From Myroides sp. NP-2 (GTDB lineage Bacteria > Bacteroidota > Bacteroidia > Flavobacteriales > Flavobacteriaceae), in assembly GCF_014145665.1 (NCBI RefSeq), contig NZ_JACHTD010000003.1:124001-188000 (forward strand): DNA of 64,000 nt. Reading direction: 5' to 3'. Below the pieces are notes generated by a model. It was given only the letters and a program-made list of their open reading frames with translations. It was not told the origin of the DNA and made no database searches. Position 1 is the first letter of the stretch. Every line of letters starts with the position of its first letter. Positions 1 to 8,320 of this stretch are shown piece by piece. Made by a program: the position numbers and the translations under genes.

Positions 1-426
1 GACTTACACGAACGTGCCGGCAGTAAAGAGGTGATTCACTTACACGGAGAATTGCTCAAAGTGCGCAGTGAGGTCAATGAACACCTAGTATATCCTTGGA
101 CAACCGATCTCACGGCTTCCGATTATAACGAACATGGACATGCATTGCGCCCGCATATTGTGTGGTTTGGGGAGATGGTTCCTGAGTTGGAACGCGCCAT
201 CCCCTATGTAGAACAAGCAGATGTTATTTTAATCATCGGGACTTCCCTACAAGTATATCCCGCAGCTTCTCTGCTGGATTTCGCTAAACCCGAGGCTGTG
301 GTTTATTATATTGACCTTCACCCCGCCTCCACCAAGCACTTCAAGCACAAAATCGAAGTAATTGCCGAAAAGGCCTCTGTGGGTATGAATATAATTCGAG
401 AATCACTCCTAGAGTTGAGTCAATAG
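1..426 (+). CDS. NAD-dependent protein deacylase, Sir2/CobB family (3' part only)
   Basis: This is the C-terminal part of a sirtuin; the reading frame is open from base 1 and the start lies before the window. The visible protein opens with DLHERAGSKEVIHLHGEL, the sirtuin LHxRAGS segment followed by the HG motif that carries the catalytic histidine. Further on are IVWFGEMVP and DVILIIGTSLQVYPAASL, the usual NAD-pocket GTS segment. Sirtuins remove acetyl or other acyl groups from lysine using NAD. No cysteine occurs in the visible part, so the four-cysteine zinc site found in most sirtuins between the HG motif and WFGE is absent; the spacer is short. Zinc-less sirtuins are known in bacteria. 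The gene ends in TAG just before a bidirectional terminator. The family call is firm; the acyl preference cannot be judged. Confidence 0.9.
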   Translation, partial: DLHERAGSKEVIHLHGELLKVRSEVNEHLVYPWTTDLTASDYNEHGHALRPHIVWFGEMVPELERAIPYVEQADVILIIGTSLQVYPAASLLDFAKPEAVVYYIDLHPASTKHFKHKIEVIAEKASVGMNIIRESLLELSQ

Positions 427-430
427 ACAA

Positions 431-468
431 AAAAAATAGGATGGCCATTTTTAACCATCCTATTTTTT
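431..468. terminator. Bidirectional terminator between the sirtuin gene and the small membrane protein gene
   Basis: A perfect inverted repeat, AAAAAATAGGATGG and CCATCCTATTTTTT, flanks a 10-base loop. The A-run on one side and T-run on the other let it stop transcripts from both converging genes. Confidence 0.85.
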
Positions 469-476
469 TATATCAA

Positions 477-710
477 TTAGTTTAAGACTTTTGCGCCTTT
501 TAGAAAAATCCATGACACACAGATTTTATCTCCTTCATCCGTTTTAAAAACTTTAAACTGTGGAGCGAACACTGTAGCTACAATAGCACTTACTATAGGG
601 AGCCAGATGCCCGACAAATCGGTAAAATACATCAAGCCTACACGCGCTAAGATAAACAAGATCGCAAAACTCACAAATTGCAACAGTAATGTTTTAGTTC
701 CTGCACTCAT
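477..710 (-). CDS. Small hypothetical membrane protein, 77 aa
   Basis: I do not recognise a named family. The protein has two hydrophobic stretches, LLLQFVSFAILFILARVGLMYF (about residues 8-29) and a second around SGIWLPIVSAIVATVFAP (33-50), followed by a polar tail. It is probably a two-span inner membrane protein with both ends on the same side. The ATG lies 6 bases after the stop of the rRNA methyltransferase gene, so the two are almost certainly co-transcribed, and the transcript then meets the terminator at 431-468. Function unknown; the tight linkage may be convenience rather than a shared role. Confidence 0.75.
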   Translation of the reverse strand: MSAGTKTLLLQFVSFAILFILARVGLMYFTDLSGIWLPIVSAIVATVFAPQFKVFKTDEGDKICVSWIFLKGAKVLN

Positions 711-716
711 CGTTTT

Positions 717-1877
717 TTAATTTTGATTCATATATTTTCCTTTTTTACTTCCTTCGTAAAGATCGTATTTCGCCAAACGCGCTTCTAATTTACCATTAAA
801 TAATTTAATCTTTCTCGAAGGGCGTAAACCTACGTATTTCAACGCCTCAATATTAGCGGTAATAAACCAGGCTTCTGTTCCTGGGTAGCCTTGCTTTAGG
901 GTATCTCCTATTTCGCGGTAAAAACGCTCTAAATTAATATCCAATCGCTCGCCATACGGTGGGTTAAAAACCATATGTAGAGGTCCTTCAACTTCTTTAG
1001 AGGTATCAAAAAAGTTGAGATTTTCCACTTTAATATACTCCTCTAAGTTAGCATTGCGCACGTTATCCATGGCTTTCATTACAGCAGAAGGCGCTTTGTC
1101 ATAGCCTTGAATGGTATAGTGGAATTCGCGAACGCGTTTTAACAGAGAACCTTGAATCACCTCAAATAAATCAGCATCCCAATCATTCCAACGCTCAAAA
1201 GCAAATTCTTTTCTATTGATATTGGAAGGAATATTACAAGCAATCATCGCAGCCTCGATCAAGAGTGTTCCTGAACCACACATCGGATCCATGAAGTGAC
1301 TTCTGCCATCCCATCCCGAAAGCAAAAGCATACCTGCAGCTAGCACTTCGTTAATTGGCGCAATATTCGTCGCTGTTTTATATCCTCTTTGATGCAAAGA
1401 AGCGCCTGAAGAATCCAAAGAAACCGTACACAAATCGCGTTGAATATGCACGTTAATACGCAAATCTGGAAAGTCTTTATCTACATTTGGACGTTTTCCG
1501 AATTGCTCTCTAAACTGATCAACAATAGCATCCTTTGCTTTTAATGAAACGAATAAGCTGTTGTTGAACTGATCAGAAAACACAGTCGAATCAATAGCAA
1601 AGGATTGATGCGCACCTAAGTATTTACTCCAATCAATACTTTGGATTCCCTTATACAGATTGTTTTCATTGTATACAGCAAATTGTTTAATTGGAACTAA
1701 AATTTTTAATGCGGTACGCAAAGCTAAATTCGCCTTATATAAAAATCCTTTATCTCCTTCAAAACTCACCATACGAGTTCCTTCCTTCACTTTCGTCGCT
1801 CCTAAAAGCTGTAGTTCTTTTGCCAAAACCTCTTCTAAACCGAACAAAGTCTTAGCAACCATTTTAAAATTTTCCAT
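717..1877 (-). CDS. THUMP-domain class I RNA methyltransferase (RlmL N-terminal-half/UPF0020 type)
   Basis: This 386-residue protein has the layout of the SAM-dependent enzymes that make N2-methylguanosine in rRNA: an N-terminal ferredoxin-like and THUMP RNA-binding region (about 1-155), then a Rossmann methyltransferase domain. Visible motifs are DPMCGSGTLLIEAA (motif I, SAM binding, near residue 196) and NPPYGERL (motif IV, catalytic). It matches the length of the stand-alone enzymes that correspond to the N-terminal half of E. coli RlmL (23S rRNA G2445), but a different guanosine target is possible. The first ATG gives the usual MENFKMVAKTLFGLEEVLAKEL start. It heads a two-gene operon with the small membrane protein and is divergent from the methyltransferase gene at 1974. 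Confidence 0.88.
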   Translation of the reverse strand: MENFKMVAKTLFGLEEVLAKELQLLGATKVKEGTRMVSFEGDKGFLYKANLALRTALKILVPIKQFAVYNENNLYKGIQSIDWSKYLGAHQSFAIDSTVFSDQFNNSLFVSLKAKDAIVDQFREQFGKRPNVDKDFPDLRINVHIQRDLCTVSLDSSGASLHQRGYKTATNIAPINEVLAAGMLLLSGWDGRSHFMDPMCGSGTLLIEAAMIACNIPSNINRKEFAFERWNDWDADLFEVIQGSLLKRVREFHYTIQGYDKAPSAVMKAMDNVRNANLEEYIKVENLNFFDTSKEVEGPLHMVFNPPYGERLDINLERFYREIGDTLKQGYPGTEAWFITANIEALKYVGLRPSRKIKLFNGKLEARLAKYDLYEGSKKGKYMNQN

Positions 1878-1924
1878 TTTTTTATATCGCTATAAGGAAT
1901 AATTGCATTCGTTATCCAAATGTG

Positions 1925-1932
1925 CAAAAATA
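1925..1932 (-). promoter_or_regulatory. Candidate -7 promoter element for the THUMP methyltransferase operon
   Basis: On the minus strand this reads TATTTTTG, a match to the flavobacterial -7 consensus TANNTTTG, 48 bases before the ATG at 1877. No convincing TTG -33 element is visible at normal spacing. Confidence 0.45.
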
Positions 1933-1935
1933 AAG

Positions 1936-1943
1936 TAAATTTG
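1936..1943 (+). promoter_or_regulatory. Candidate -7 promoter element for the methyltransferase/ZIP operon
   Basis: TAAATTTG matches TANNTTTG and ends 30 bases before the ATG at 1974. It lies only 3 bases from the opposing minus-strand element at 1925-1932, so the two divergent promoters nearly touch. Confidence 0.5.
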
Positions 1944-1973
1944 CAAGCTAATAAAAAGATTTAAATTAAAACT

Positions 1974-2705
1974 ATGTCTGAACAAAAGAAAGCTTGGTAC
2001 GCATCGTGGTTTGATACCCCTTATTATCACATTTTATATAAGGATAGAGATTATGATGAAGCACAACTTTTTATAGATAATCTCACCCATTATTTAAACT
2101 TCGATGAGGATGCTACGATTTTAGATTTAGCTTGTGGTAAAGGGCGTCATGCGATTTACCTCAACAGCTTAGGCTATAATGTAGTTGGTGCAGATTTGTC
2201 GCCAAACAGCATTGAGGTAGCCAAAACCTTTGAAAATGAAAAATTACACTTTGTGGTGCACGATATGCGTGAACCCTTAGAAAAAAAATACGACGCCATT
2301 TTCAACTTATTCACTAGTTTTGGTTATTTTAGTGATCCCGAAGATAATATCAAAGCACTAAAAGCCATCCACAATAGCTTGACTGACTATGGACTCGCTG
2401 TGATTGACTTTATGAATGTCAATAAAGTAATTGCAAATTTAGTTCCTACAGAAGTTAAAACCGTTGAAGGGATTGAATTTCACATCGAACGAAAAGTAGA
2501 AGACGGCTATATTTACAAAGATATTCGCTTTCATGCAGATGGAGAAGACCATGCTTATACCGAAAAAGTAAAGGCATTCACGCTGCAAGATTTTGAGGCG
2601 ATGATGAGTGAAAACGACATTTATCTGCTCGATGTCTTTGGCGATTACAAATTAAGAAAATTCTATCCAAACGACTCTGATCGATTAATCATGATCTTTA
2701 AATAA
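1974..2705 (+). CDS. Class I SAM-dependent methyltransferase, 243 aa
   Basis: A single-domain methyltransferase of the Methyltransf_25 type. The SAM-binding motif ILDLACGKGRHAIYL lies near residues 49-63, followed by an acidic residue after beta-2 (VVGADLSPNSIEVAK) and a motif-IV-like YDAIFNLFTSFGYF. Such enzymes methylate small molecules or cofactors, but substrate cannot be inferred. The ATG follows a TANNTTTG promoter element by 30 bases. It is followed after 4 bases by the ZIP transporter gene, so the two form an operon. The pairing may be incidental. Confidence 0.85.
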   Translation: MSEQKKAWYASWFDTPYYHILYKDRDYDEAQLFIDNLTHYLNFDEDATILDLACGKGRHAIYLNSLGYNVVGADLSPNSIEVAKTFENEKLHFVVHDMREPLEKKYDAIFNLFTSFGYFSDPEDNIKALKAIHNSLTDYGLAVIDFMNVNKVIANLVPTEVKTVEGIEFHIERKVEDGYIYKDIRFHADGEDHAYTEKVKAFTLQDFEAMMSENDIYLLDVFGDYKLRKFYPNDSDRLIMIFK

Positions 2706-2709
2706 GCCG

Positions 2710-3447
2710 ATGGCGTATACTGTACCTTTACTAGCCGTAATTATTGGATATTTAATTGCGCTACTTATTCAACCGAAAAACAAAAAACACATTAAACTCT
2801 TGATGGCGTTTAGTGGTTCTTTTTTGCTTACGATCACAGTAACACACCTATTGCCAGATGTTTATCAGGCAGCCATAGGAGATCTTGTTGCAGCAGCTGG
2901 TGATCACCTTCACGATCACGGCCACAGCCATGATCACAGTGGAGCAGGTCGAATCGGTTTTTTCATTATGGCGGGAATCGTATTCCAAATTATTTTAGAA
3001 TATTTCTCAAAAGGAGCCGAACACGGACATGTGCACGGGCACGAAAAATTAGAGCGCATCCCTTGGTTGTTGTTTATCAGCTTGTGTATTCACGCCTTTT
3101 TTGAAGGAATGCCCATCAGTCAACACAATGAACTGGCCTTGGGAATTGGTATTCACCACCTCCCCATTGCCATTATTCTAACGGCCTTTTTTATCAATGC
3201 CCAAATGAATAAAAAGATGGTGTTTGCCTTTATGATGCTCTTTTCTATAATGACGCCTTTAGGCACCTTGGTCTCAAGTAGTATTCCGGTATTGAGTACG
3301 TATTATGCAGAGATATCGGCTGTGGTAGTGGGAATTCTTTTCCACATCTCCTCTACCATTATCTTTGAAAGCAATGAAGACCACAAGTTCAATATAAATA
3401 AATTAATAGCGATATTACTCGGTGTAATTGCCGCTTATTTCATATAA
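2710..3447 (+). CDS. ZIP family divalent metal (zinc) transporter
   Basis: This 245-residue inner-membrane protein has about eight hydrophobic segments. It carries the ZIP hallmarks: a histidine-rich cytoplasmic loop (HDHGHSHDHSGAG near residue 70 and HGHVHGHEK near 103), the metal-pathway helix with CIHAFFEGMPI, and the next helix with GIHHLPIAIILTAFF. The conserved His, Glu and His residues of the binuclear metal site are present. ZIP proteins import zinc or related divalent cations. It lies 4 bases downstream of the methyltransferase gene and is followed by a strong terminator. I see no Zur-like site. Confidence 0.9.
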   Translation: MAYTVPLLAVIIGYLIALLIQPKNKKHIKLLMAFSGSFLLTITVTHLLPDVYQAAIGDLVAAAGDHLHDHGHSHDHSGAGRIGFFIMAGIVFQIILEYFSKGAEHGHVHGHEKLERIPWLLFISLCIHAFFEGMPISQHNELALGIGIHHLPIAIILTAFFINAQMNKKMVFAFMMLFSIMTPLGTLVSSSIPVLSTYYAEISAVVVGILFHISSTIIFESNEDHKFNINKLIAILLGVIAAYFI

Positions 3448-3475
3448 AAAGTCGGAAGGATTCTTCCGACTTTTT
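3446..3475 (+). terminator. Rho-independent terminator after the ZIP gene
   Basis: AAAAAGTCGGAAG and CTTCCGACTTTTT form a 13-bp stem around a 4-base loop, followed by a T-run. It begins right at the stop codon. Confidence 0.9.
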
Positions 3476-3550
3476 TGTCTGGACTTGATTTATTTTAGCA
3501 ATTTAAAAAAACCTCCAGACAACCATATAAATCATTTGGTTTGTTTTTAG

Positions 3551-3558
3551 TATTTTTG
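3551..3558 (+). promoter_or_regulatory. Candidate -7 promoter element for the DUF6452/DUF6048 operon
   Basis: TATTTTTG matches TANNTTTG, 33 bases before the ATG at 3592. Two TTTG sequences lie upstream but closer than normal spacing, so only the -7 element is supported. Confidence 0.45.
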
Positions 3559-3591
3559 ATGCTGTTTACTATTTGTTAGACTTATTCTTTT

Positions 3592-4107
3592 ATGAAAAAA
3601 ATAATAATGATCACTTCTTTTTTGTGTGTAGCTGCCTTTGTATTTTCGGCTTGCGAAAAGGATGATATATGCGGTAAAACTGAACCGACAACCCCCCAGT
3701 ATAAAATAGAATTCTTTGATTATGAAGATCAAGAAATTAAAAAAACAGGATTGGTTGAAGCGTATGCTGTAGGCATTCAAGACACCATAAAAAGTACGGG
3801 GAATACCTTGTTACTTCCGTTGCGCTTAGATCAACAACAAACGGATTGGGTCTTACAAATCAAAGAAACAAAGGGAAAAGAAACCCTAATTCACCGAGAC
3901 ACCCTAACCCTAAAGTACAGGATAAACACACAGTACTTAAATAAGGCTTGTGGCTATGTATCTACTTTTTCTTTGCTACAAGATGGTAGTTCACCTCAAC
4001 TCAATGGAGCTGCCAATACAACCAAAGGCAATTGGATCAAATTATATATAACAGAAACAAACGAAATAGAAAATGCAGAGCAAACTCATTTTAACCTATA
4101 TTACTAG
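3592..4107 (+). CDS. DUF6452-type lipoprotein
   Basis: A 171-residue predicted lipoprotein: a short hydrophobic signal (IIMITSFLCVAAFVFSAC) with lipobox cysteine at residue 21, then CEKDDICGKTEPTTP, the start typical of the flavobacterial DUF6452 family. The rest is polar and looks beta-rich. Function is not known. In related genomes this family sits directly before a DUF6048 gene, as here. The two reading frames overlap by 35 bases, which suggests coupled translation and a joint envelope role. The family name comes from memory of the N-terminal pattern and gene order. Confidence 0.75.
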   Translation: MKKIIMITSFLCVAAFVFSACEKDDICGKTEPTTPQYKIEFFDYEDQEIKKTGLVEAYAVGIQDTIKSTGNTLLLPLRLDQQQTDWVLQIKETKGKETLIHRDTLTLKYRINTQYLNKACGYVSTFSLLQDGSSPQLNGAANTTKGNWIKLYITETNEIENAEQTHFNLYY

Positions 4108-4945
4108 TAGTATACTTTTGTTGTTTTCTGTTGTAAGTATTGCGCAAGAAAAAGGCAAAGACACCAAAAAGAAAACAGAAACCCAGCATATGGCAGCTGT
4201 TGCTCCACCGAAATATCCACAGCGCTATGGTTTGCGTTTAGGTGCGGATTTATTTAGAATTACGCGTTCATTCTACGATAAAACGTATAATGGCTTTGAA
4301 GTGGTAGGTGATTATCGATTGACTAAAAAGTTATTTGCGGTAGCCGAATTAGGTCACGATAAGCTGGAAAAAACAGAAAGCACCTATGGTTTTACGACCA
4401 ATGGTACCTATTTGCGCATTGGAGTTGATTACAACTTACACGAAAACTGGCTGGATCGCGAAGATATGATTTACGTCGGTGCACGCTACGGTTTTGCCAC
4501 TTTTTCACAAAACTTAGATTGGTATAAACCCTATAGCAGCAGTGATTATTTTTCGAATCCTCCTATAGCGGTAGACAAAAAATACAGCGGATTATCCGCG
4601 CATTGGGTTGAATTTGTTGCAGGTGTAAAAACTCGCGTTTTCAACAATGTTTTTATGGGATTTAGTCTTCGTTTAACGGGTTTGGTTGCTCAAAAACAAC
4701 CGGATGATTTCGAAAATCTATATATTCCAGGCTACAATAGAAAGTACAGTGGCGCTATTGGTGTTGGTTTTAACTATACGGTAAGCTACTTTATTCCGTT
4801 GTACAAATCAAACAAAAAAGCCTTTACAATTCCGGAAAAAGATGCTCAATACGATTTAGAAGGAAATAAAATCGAAGCGGAAGAGTTGAAAATGATCCAA
4901 GAGAATAAGCAGAAAGCTGCCGAAGATCAAGGACAACAACCGTAA
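4073..4945 (+). CDS. DUF6048-type outer-membrane beta-barrel protein
   Basis: A 290-residue exported protein. A signal peptide (residues 1-24, ending SIAQ) precedes a region rich in alternating aromatic and polar residues, for example YGLRLGADLFRITRSFY, that looks like a small outer-membrane beta-barrel. The last 40 residues are charged and helical. It matches the flavobacterial DUF6048 family, known only by its pairing with DUF6452. The ATG lies inside the end of the DUF6452 gene. I infer a lipoprotein/barrel pair in the outer membrane; the substrate or role is unknown. A strong terminator follows. Confidence 0.72.
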   Translation: MQSKLILTYITSSILLLFSVVSIAQEKGKDTKKKTETQHMAAVAPPKYPQRYGLRLGADLFRITRSFYDKTYNGFEVVGDYRLTKKLFAVAELGHDKLEKTESTYGFTTNGTYLRIGVDYNLHENWLDREDMIYVGARYGFATFSQNLDWYKPYSSSDYFSNPPIAVDKKYSGLSAHWVEFVAGVKTRVFNNVFMGFSLRLTGLVAQKQPDDFENLYIPGYNRKYSGAIGVGFNYTVSYFIPLYKSNKKAFTIPEKDAQYDLEGNKIEAEELKMIQENKQKAAEDQGQQP

Positions 4946-4952
4946 CATACAC

Positions 4953-4985
4953 AAAAACCTCCTAGTCAAGAACTAGGAGGTTTTT
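4953..4985 (+). terminator. Terminator after the DUF6048 gene
   Basis: AAAAACCTCCTAGT and ACTAGGAGGTTTTT form a 14-bp stem around a 5-base loop, with T-run. Confidence 0.9.
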
Positions 4986-5010
4986 TTATACTACCTGAAA
5001 GATAGAATAC

Positions 5011-5041
5011 AAAAACAAGGCGAATGAGGTTCGCCTTGTTT
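5011..5041 (-). terminator. Terminator after lpxD
   Basis: AACAAGGCGAA and TTCGCCTTGTT form an 11-bp stem around TGAGG, directly after the lpxD stop. On the minus strand it is followed by TTTTTG. Confidence 0.8.
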
Positions 5042-5042
5042 A

Positions 5043-6047
5043 TTATGACCCTTTTGTATTGTAATTCTTTACTAATTGCTTTAAGAAGGCCCATTGTTTC
5101 AATGTGGTCTTCGCTTCTAAAGCTGGATATCCCAGTACAGTTTTCCCTGCCTCAACGTCTCCTGTCACACCTGAACCAGCACCTACTACTACACCATCGC
5201 CAAGGGTTACGTGATCTTTAATAGAAGCACTTCCCCCTATTACAACGAAATTTCCTAACGTTACTGAACCTGCTAATCCACTGTTGCCTGCCATGATACA
5301 GCATTTACCTAAAACAGAATTATGTCCAATTTGAACCAAATTGTCTATTTTACATCCATCTCCAATGCTAGTTGCGCTGAATTTCCCACGGTCAACACAA
5401 GAGTTTGCGCCAATTTCAACGTAGTTTCCAATTTCTACATGACCTATTTGTGGAATTTTCACTAATCCTTTTTCCGAAGGGCAGAAACCAAATCCATCCG
5501 CACCAATCACCGCATTGGGATGAATAATACAGTGATGTCCGATTTTCGTGCGCTCGCGAATCACAGCCCCTGACCATACGATTGTATCATCGCCGATCAC
5601 ACTGTTATCCATGACTGTAACATTAGGGTATAAAATTACATTCTTACCTAAAACTACGCGATCTCCTACGTAACATCCAGCCCCTATTTGTGTGCCTTCC
5701 CCTATTTGAGCCGTCACTTCAATCGTTGCTTTGGGATGAATTCCCTCTTTTACCTCTGGTAATTTAGGTGCAAAAAACGACAGTAACTGAGACATCGCTA
5801 TATCGACATTGTCTACCTTAATAAACGCTCTATCTTCACCTGGTACTATCGATATATCTCGATTCACAATCGCAATGCTCGCTTTGGAATTTGCCCATAA
5901 GCGTTCATACTTCTTATTACCTATAAAAGATATTTGACCATCTTCGGCTTTCTCCAACTGCTCAGCTGCGTGTATCTTCTTTACAGTTGTGCCTATTACA
6001 ACACCATTTAGGACTTCGTTTATTTCATTAAGGGAGTACGTTCTCAT
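5043..6047 (-). CDS. lpxD: UDP-3-O-(3-hydroxyacyl)glucosamine N-acyltransferase LpxD
   Basis: LpxD adds the second hydroxyacyl chain to UDP-glucosamine in lipid A synthesis, in the cytoplasm at the inner membrane. The 334 residues match the family length. An N-terminal uridine-binding domain (about 1-95, with QISFIGNKKY) is followed by a left-handed beta-helix of hexapeptide repeats. IHPNAVIGADGFGF and LVQIGHNSVLGKCC are typical LpxD segments, the latter carrying the probable catalytic histidine. The C-terminal helical tail (about 300-334) fits the trimer. The gene stands alone here, not in the lpxA-lpxC-fabZ cluster. Confidence 0.93.
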   Translation of the reverse strand: MRTYSLNEINEVLNGVVIGTTVKKIHAAEQLEKAEDGQISFIGNKKYERLWANSKASIAIVNRDISIVPGEDRAFIKVDNVDIAMSQLLSFFAPKLPEVKEGIHPKATIEVTAQIGEGTQIGAGCYVGDRVVLGKNVILYPNVTVMDNSVIGDDTIVWSGAVIRERTKIGHHCIIHPNAVIGADGFGFCPSEKGLVKIPQIGHVEIGNYVEIGANSCVDRGKFSATSIGDGCKIDNLVQIGHNSVLGKCCIMAGNSGLAGSVTLGNFVVIGGSASIKDHVTLGDGVVVGAGSGVTGDVEAGKTVLGYPALEAKTTLKQWAFLKQLVKNYNTKGS

Positions 6048-6513
6048 ACTGAATTTGGGTTTCTTGGTTTATATCAAAGAAAACGAATAAAAATTAATTA
6101 TATTGCAAGAATACCTTTTTATTTTTCGAAAAAATAAAGCATAACAATTAATTAACCTAATAATATTCAAAAACACATTTTTATTTTTATTAGTTCACAA
6201 TGCCTTTACCTAAATCACATACAAATAATCTATCATTTTAACAGAATATAATAGATTATTACTTCATTACATACTAAAATACATAACTGAGAAATAAACA
6301 CTCAAAAGGCGATCTTTTGTTGCTTTTTTAGTATCAAGATTCCTCAATTACATTAAATACTAAAAAATAAAGGACCTATTTTTTCTTTTTTTTACTTCAA
6401 CATGGCTCTTTAAACCTACTTATGACTATTGCTTCACGGTATTCTCTTTCAATATATTATGCAATCTTGATCCTTTTATGTATATTTTACTACCACAAAA
6501 AATTAGAAATTAC
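6048..6513. other. AT-rich intergenic region with a 10-bp dyad
   Basis: No gene is visible in these 466 bases between divergent genes. The clearest structure is an inverted repeat, AATAATCTAT (6224-6233) and ATAGATTATT (6251-6260), with a 17-base spacer. It could be an operator for either gene. A near-match to a -7 element for lpxD (TATTCTTG on the minus strand) lies at 6106-6113. I see no clear promoter for the acyl-CoA synthetase. Confidence 0.4.
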
Positions 6514-8199
6514 ATGAAAGAATTATTTAGAATAATCGGCGAGCACATTGCTGAAGAAAATTTCAGTGCTCTACACGATTTAAAGGTAGAAGAGCCGACC
6601 CACTTCAATTGGGTAACGGAAATATTCGAGGGAATCCACGTCAAAGAAACGCCAGATAAAACGGCATTACTATGGACAGATGGTGAAAAAACAGCGCATT
6701 ATACGTTCAAAACGCTCTACCATCGATACAACCAACTCTTGAATTTTTTGCGTAAAAAGGGCATTGAACAACAAGATGTCATCATGACGCAAATGATGTT
6801 AGAGCGCATTAATTGGGTCACCCACTTAGCGACAATCAAAGGAGGCTATCGCCTTTCTCCTGCCGCTAGTATTTTAGGCATCAATGACTTAAAATATCGA
6901 TTTGAAAAGATTGCACCCAAAGTAATCTTAGCTAATGCCGATAACGCAGCCAAGATTGATGCAGCTGAAAAAGCAGCGAACCACAGCATTTCTATCAAAA
7001 TCATCATTGATGGAGCGCGCGAGGGATGGTATCCTTTATCTGTTTTAGATGAGCAAGAAACCGAAGCGGAAGCTGCTAACACTAAACCCGATGACAACCT
7101 CTTTTTATTTTTCACTTCTGGCACAACGGGTATGCCTAAAATTGTGTGTCACACTCAATTGAGCTATCCTATTGGCAATCTGACAACTGCTGCTTGGATC
7201 GGCTTAAAAAAAGACGATATTCACTACAATATTTCTCAACCTGGATGGGCGAAATTTGCTTGGAGTAGCTTATTTGCTCCGTGGAGTGTGGGTGCAGCTA
7301 TATTTGCCTATCACACCAAAGCGCGCTTCCATGCGCCGACAACTTTAGCGCTCATGGAAAAACACAATATTACAACGCTCTGCGCACCTCCTACAGTTTT
7401 ACGCTTTTTTATTCAAGAAGATTTAACTCAGTACAACTTTAGCTTGCGCCAATGTGTAGCCGCAGGAGAACCGCTAAATCCCGAAATTATCGAAGAGTGG
7501 TTTGCTGCTACTGGCTTGTATATTCGCGATGGCTTCGGACAAACTGAAAGCACGTGTATGGTGGCTAACTATCCCAATGCTAAACTCAAATACGGCTCTA
7601 TGGGAAAACCAACTTTTTTATACGATATAGTTATCGCAGACGATGAGGGATATGAACTGGCGAATAATGAAGAAGGCAATATTTGCGTGAGAACCAACAC
7701 GGGAAAAATCAATGGAATCTTCAAAGAATACATGTTCGACAAAGAACGCCAAAACCAAGTTTTTAAAAATGACGTTTACTTTACGGGCGACAAAGCTTAT
7801 AAAGATGAGGAAGGTTATATTTGGTTCATTGGACGTGATGACGATGTGATTAAAGCCTCTGATTACCGCATTGGTCCTTTTGAAGTAGAGAGTGTTTTAC
7901 TGGAGCACCCCGCTGTAATTGAATCGGCTGTAGTGGCTAGCCCTCATCCTGTGAAGGGATTTGAAGTCAAAGCATTTGTTGTAATCCAAGATTTTCAACA
8001 GGCCAACGCTACCTTAGCCCAGGCGCTTTTTCAGTTTTCGCGCCAACACTTAGCCCCCTATAAAATGCCGCGAAAAATCGAATTTGTAACAGAACTACCT
8101 AAGACTATTAGTGGTAAAATAAAACGCGTAGAACTTCGCGCCTTACAAGCAGAACGCCTTGCAAAAAAAGAAGAAGTTCCGATGGAATTTGTTTATTAA
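6514..8199 (+). CDS. AMP-forming acyl-CoA synthetase (medium-chain/ACSM-like)
   Basis: An ANL-superfamily enzyme that activates a carboxylic acid with ATP and joins it to CoA. From the chosen start it is 561 residues. Visible signatures are FFTSGTTGMPKIV (ATP-binding P-loop), DGFGQTES (motif A5), YFTGDKAYKDEEGYIWF, GRDDDVIKASDYRIGPFEVE (hinge and adenine-contacting loop) and PKTISGKIKRVELR, with the catalytic lysine in GKIKR. The overall pattern resembles acetyl- and medium-chain acyl-CoA synthetases of the ACSM type rather than long-chain FadD. I start at the ATG at 6514 (MKELFRIIGEHI) rather than the in-frame ATG at 6478, whose extra 12 residues look non-conserved. The gene stands alone; substrate unproven. 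Confidence 0.85.
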   Translation: MKELFRIIGEHIAEENFSALHDLKVEEPTHFNWVTEIFEGIHVKETPDKTALLWTDGEKTAHYTFKTLYHRYNQLLNFLRKKGIEQQDVIMTQMMLERINWVTHLATIKGGYRLSPAASILGINDLKYRFEKIAPKVILANADNAAKIDAAEKAANHSISIKIIIDGAREGWYPLSVLDEQETEAEAANTKPDDNLFLFFTSGTTGMPKIVCHTQLSYPIGNLTTAAWIGLKKDDIHYNISQPGWAKFAWSSLFAPWSVGAAIFAYHTKARFHAPTTLALMEKHNITTLCAPPTVLRFFIQEDLTQYNFSLRQCVAAGEPLNPEIIEEWFAATGLYIRDGFGQTESTCMVANYPNAKLKYGSMGKPTFLYDIVIADDEGYELANNEEGNICVRTNTGKINGIFKEYMFDKERQNQVFKNDVYFTGDKAYKDEEGYIWFIGRDDDVIKASDYRIGPFEVESVLLEHPAVIESAVVASPHPVKGFEVKAFVVIQDFQQANATLAQALFQFSRQHLAPYKMPRKIEFVTELPKTISGKIKRVELRALQAERLAKKEEVPMEFVY

Positions 8200-8202
8200 T
8201 GG

Positions 8203-8238
8203 AGGGGCAGGTGGCGATTACAAAACGCCTCTACCCCT
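8203..8238 (+). terminator. Probable terminator after the acyl-CoA synthetase gene
   Basis: AGGGGCAGGTGGCG pairs with CGCCTCTACCCCT, with one mismatch and one bulge, around a short A-rich loop. The T-run that follows is weak, so termination may be partial. Confidence 0.5.
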
Positions 8239-8320
8239 ATTTAAACTTGATATAAACTAGAAAGGTCAAAAATATATTTTTCAATTTTATTGTACCTTTC
8301 TACATATAAAAAACACTGTT

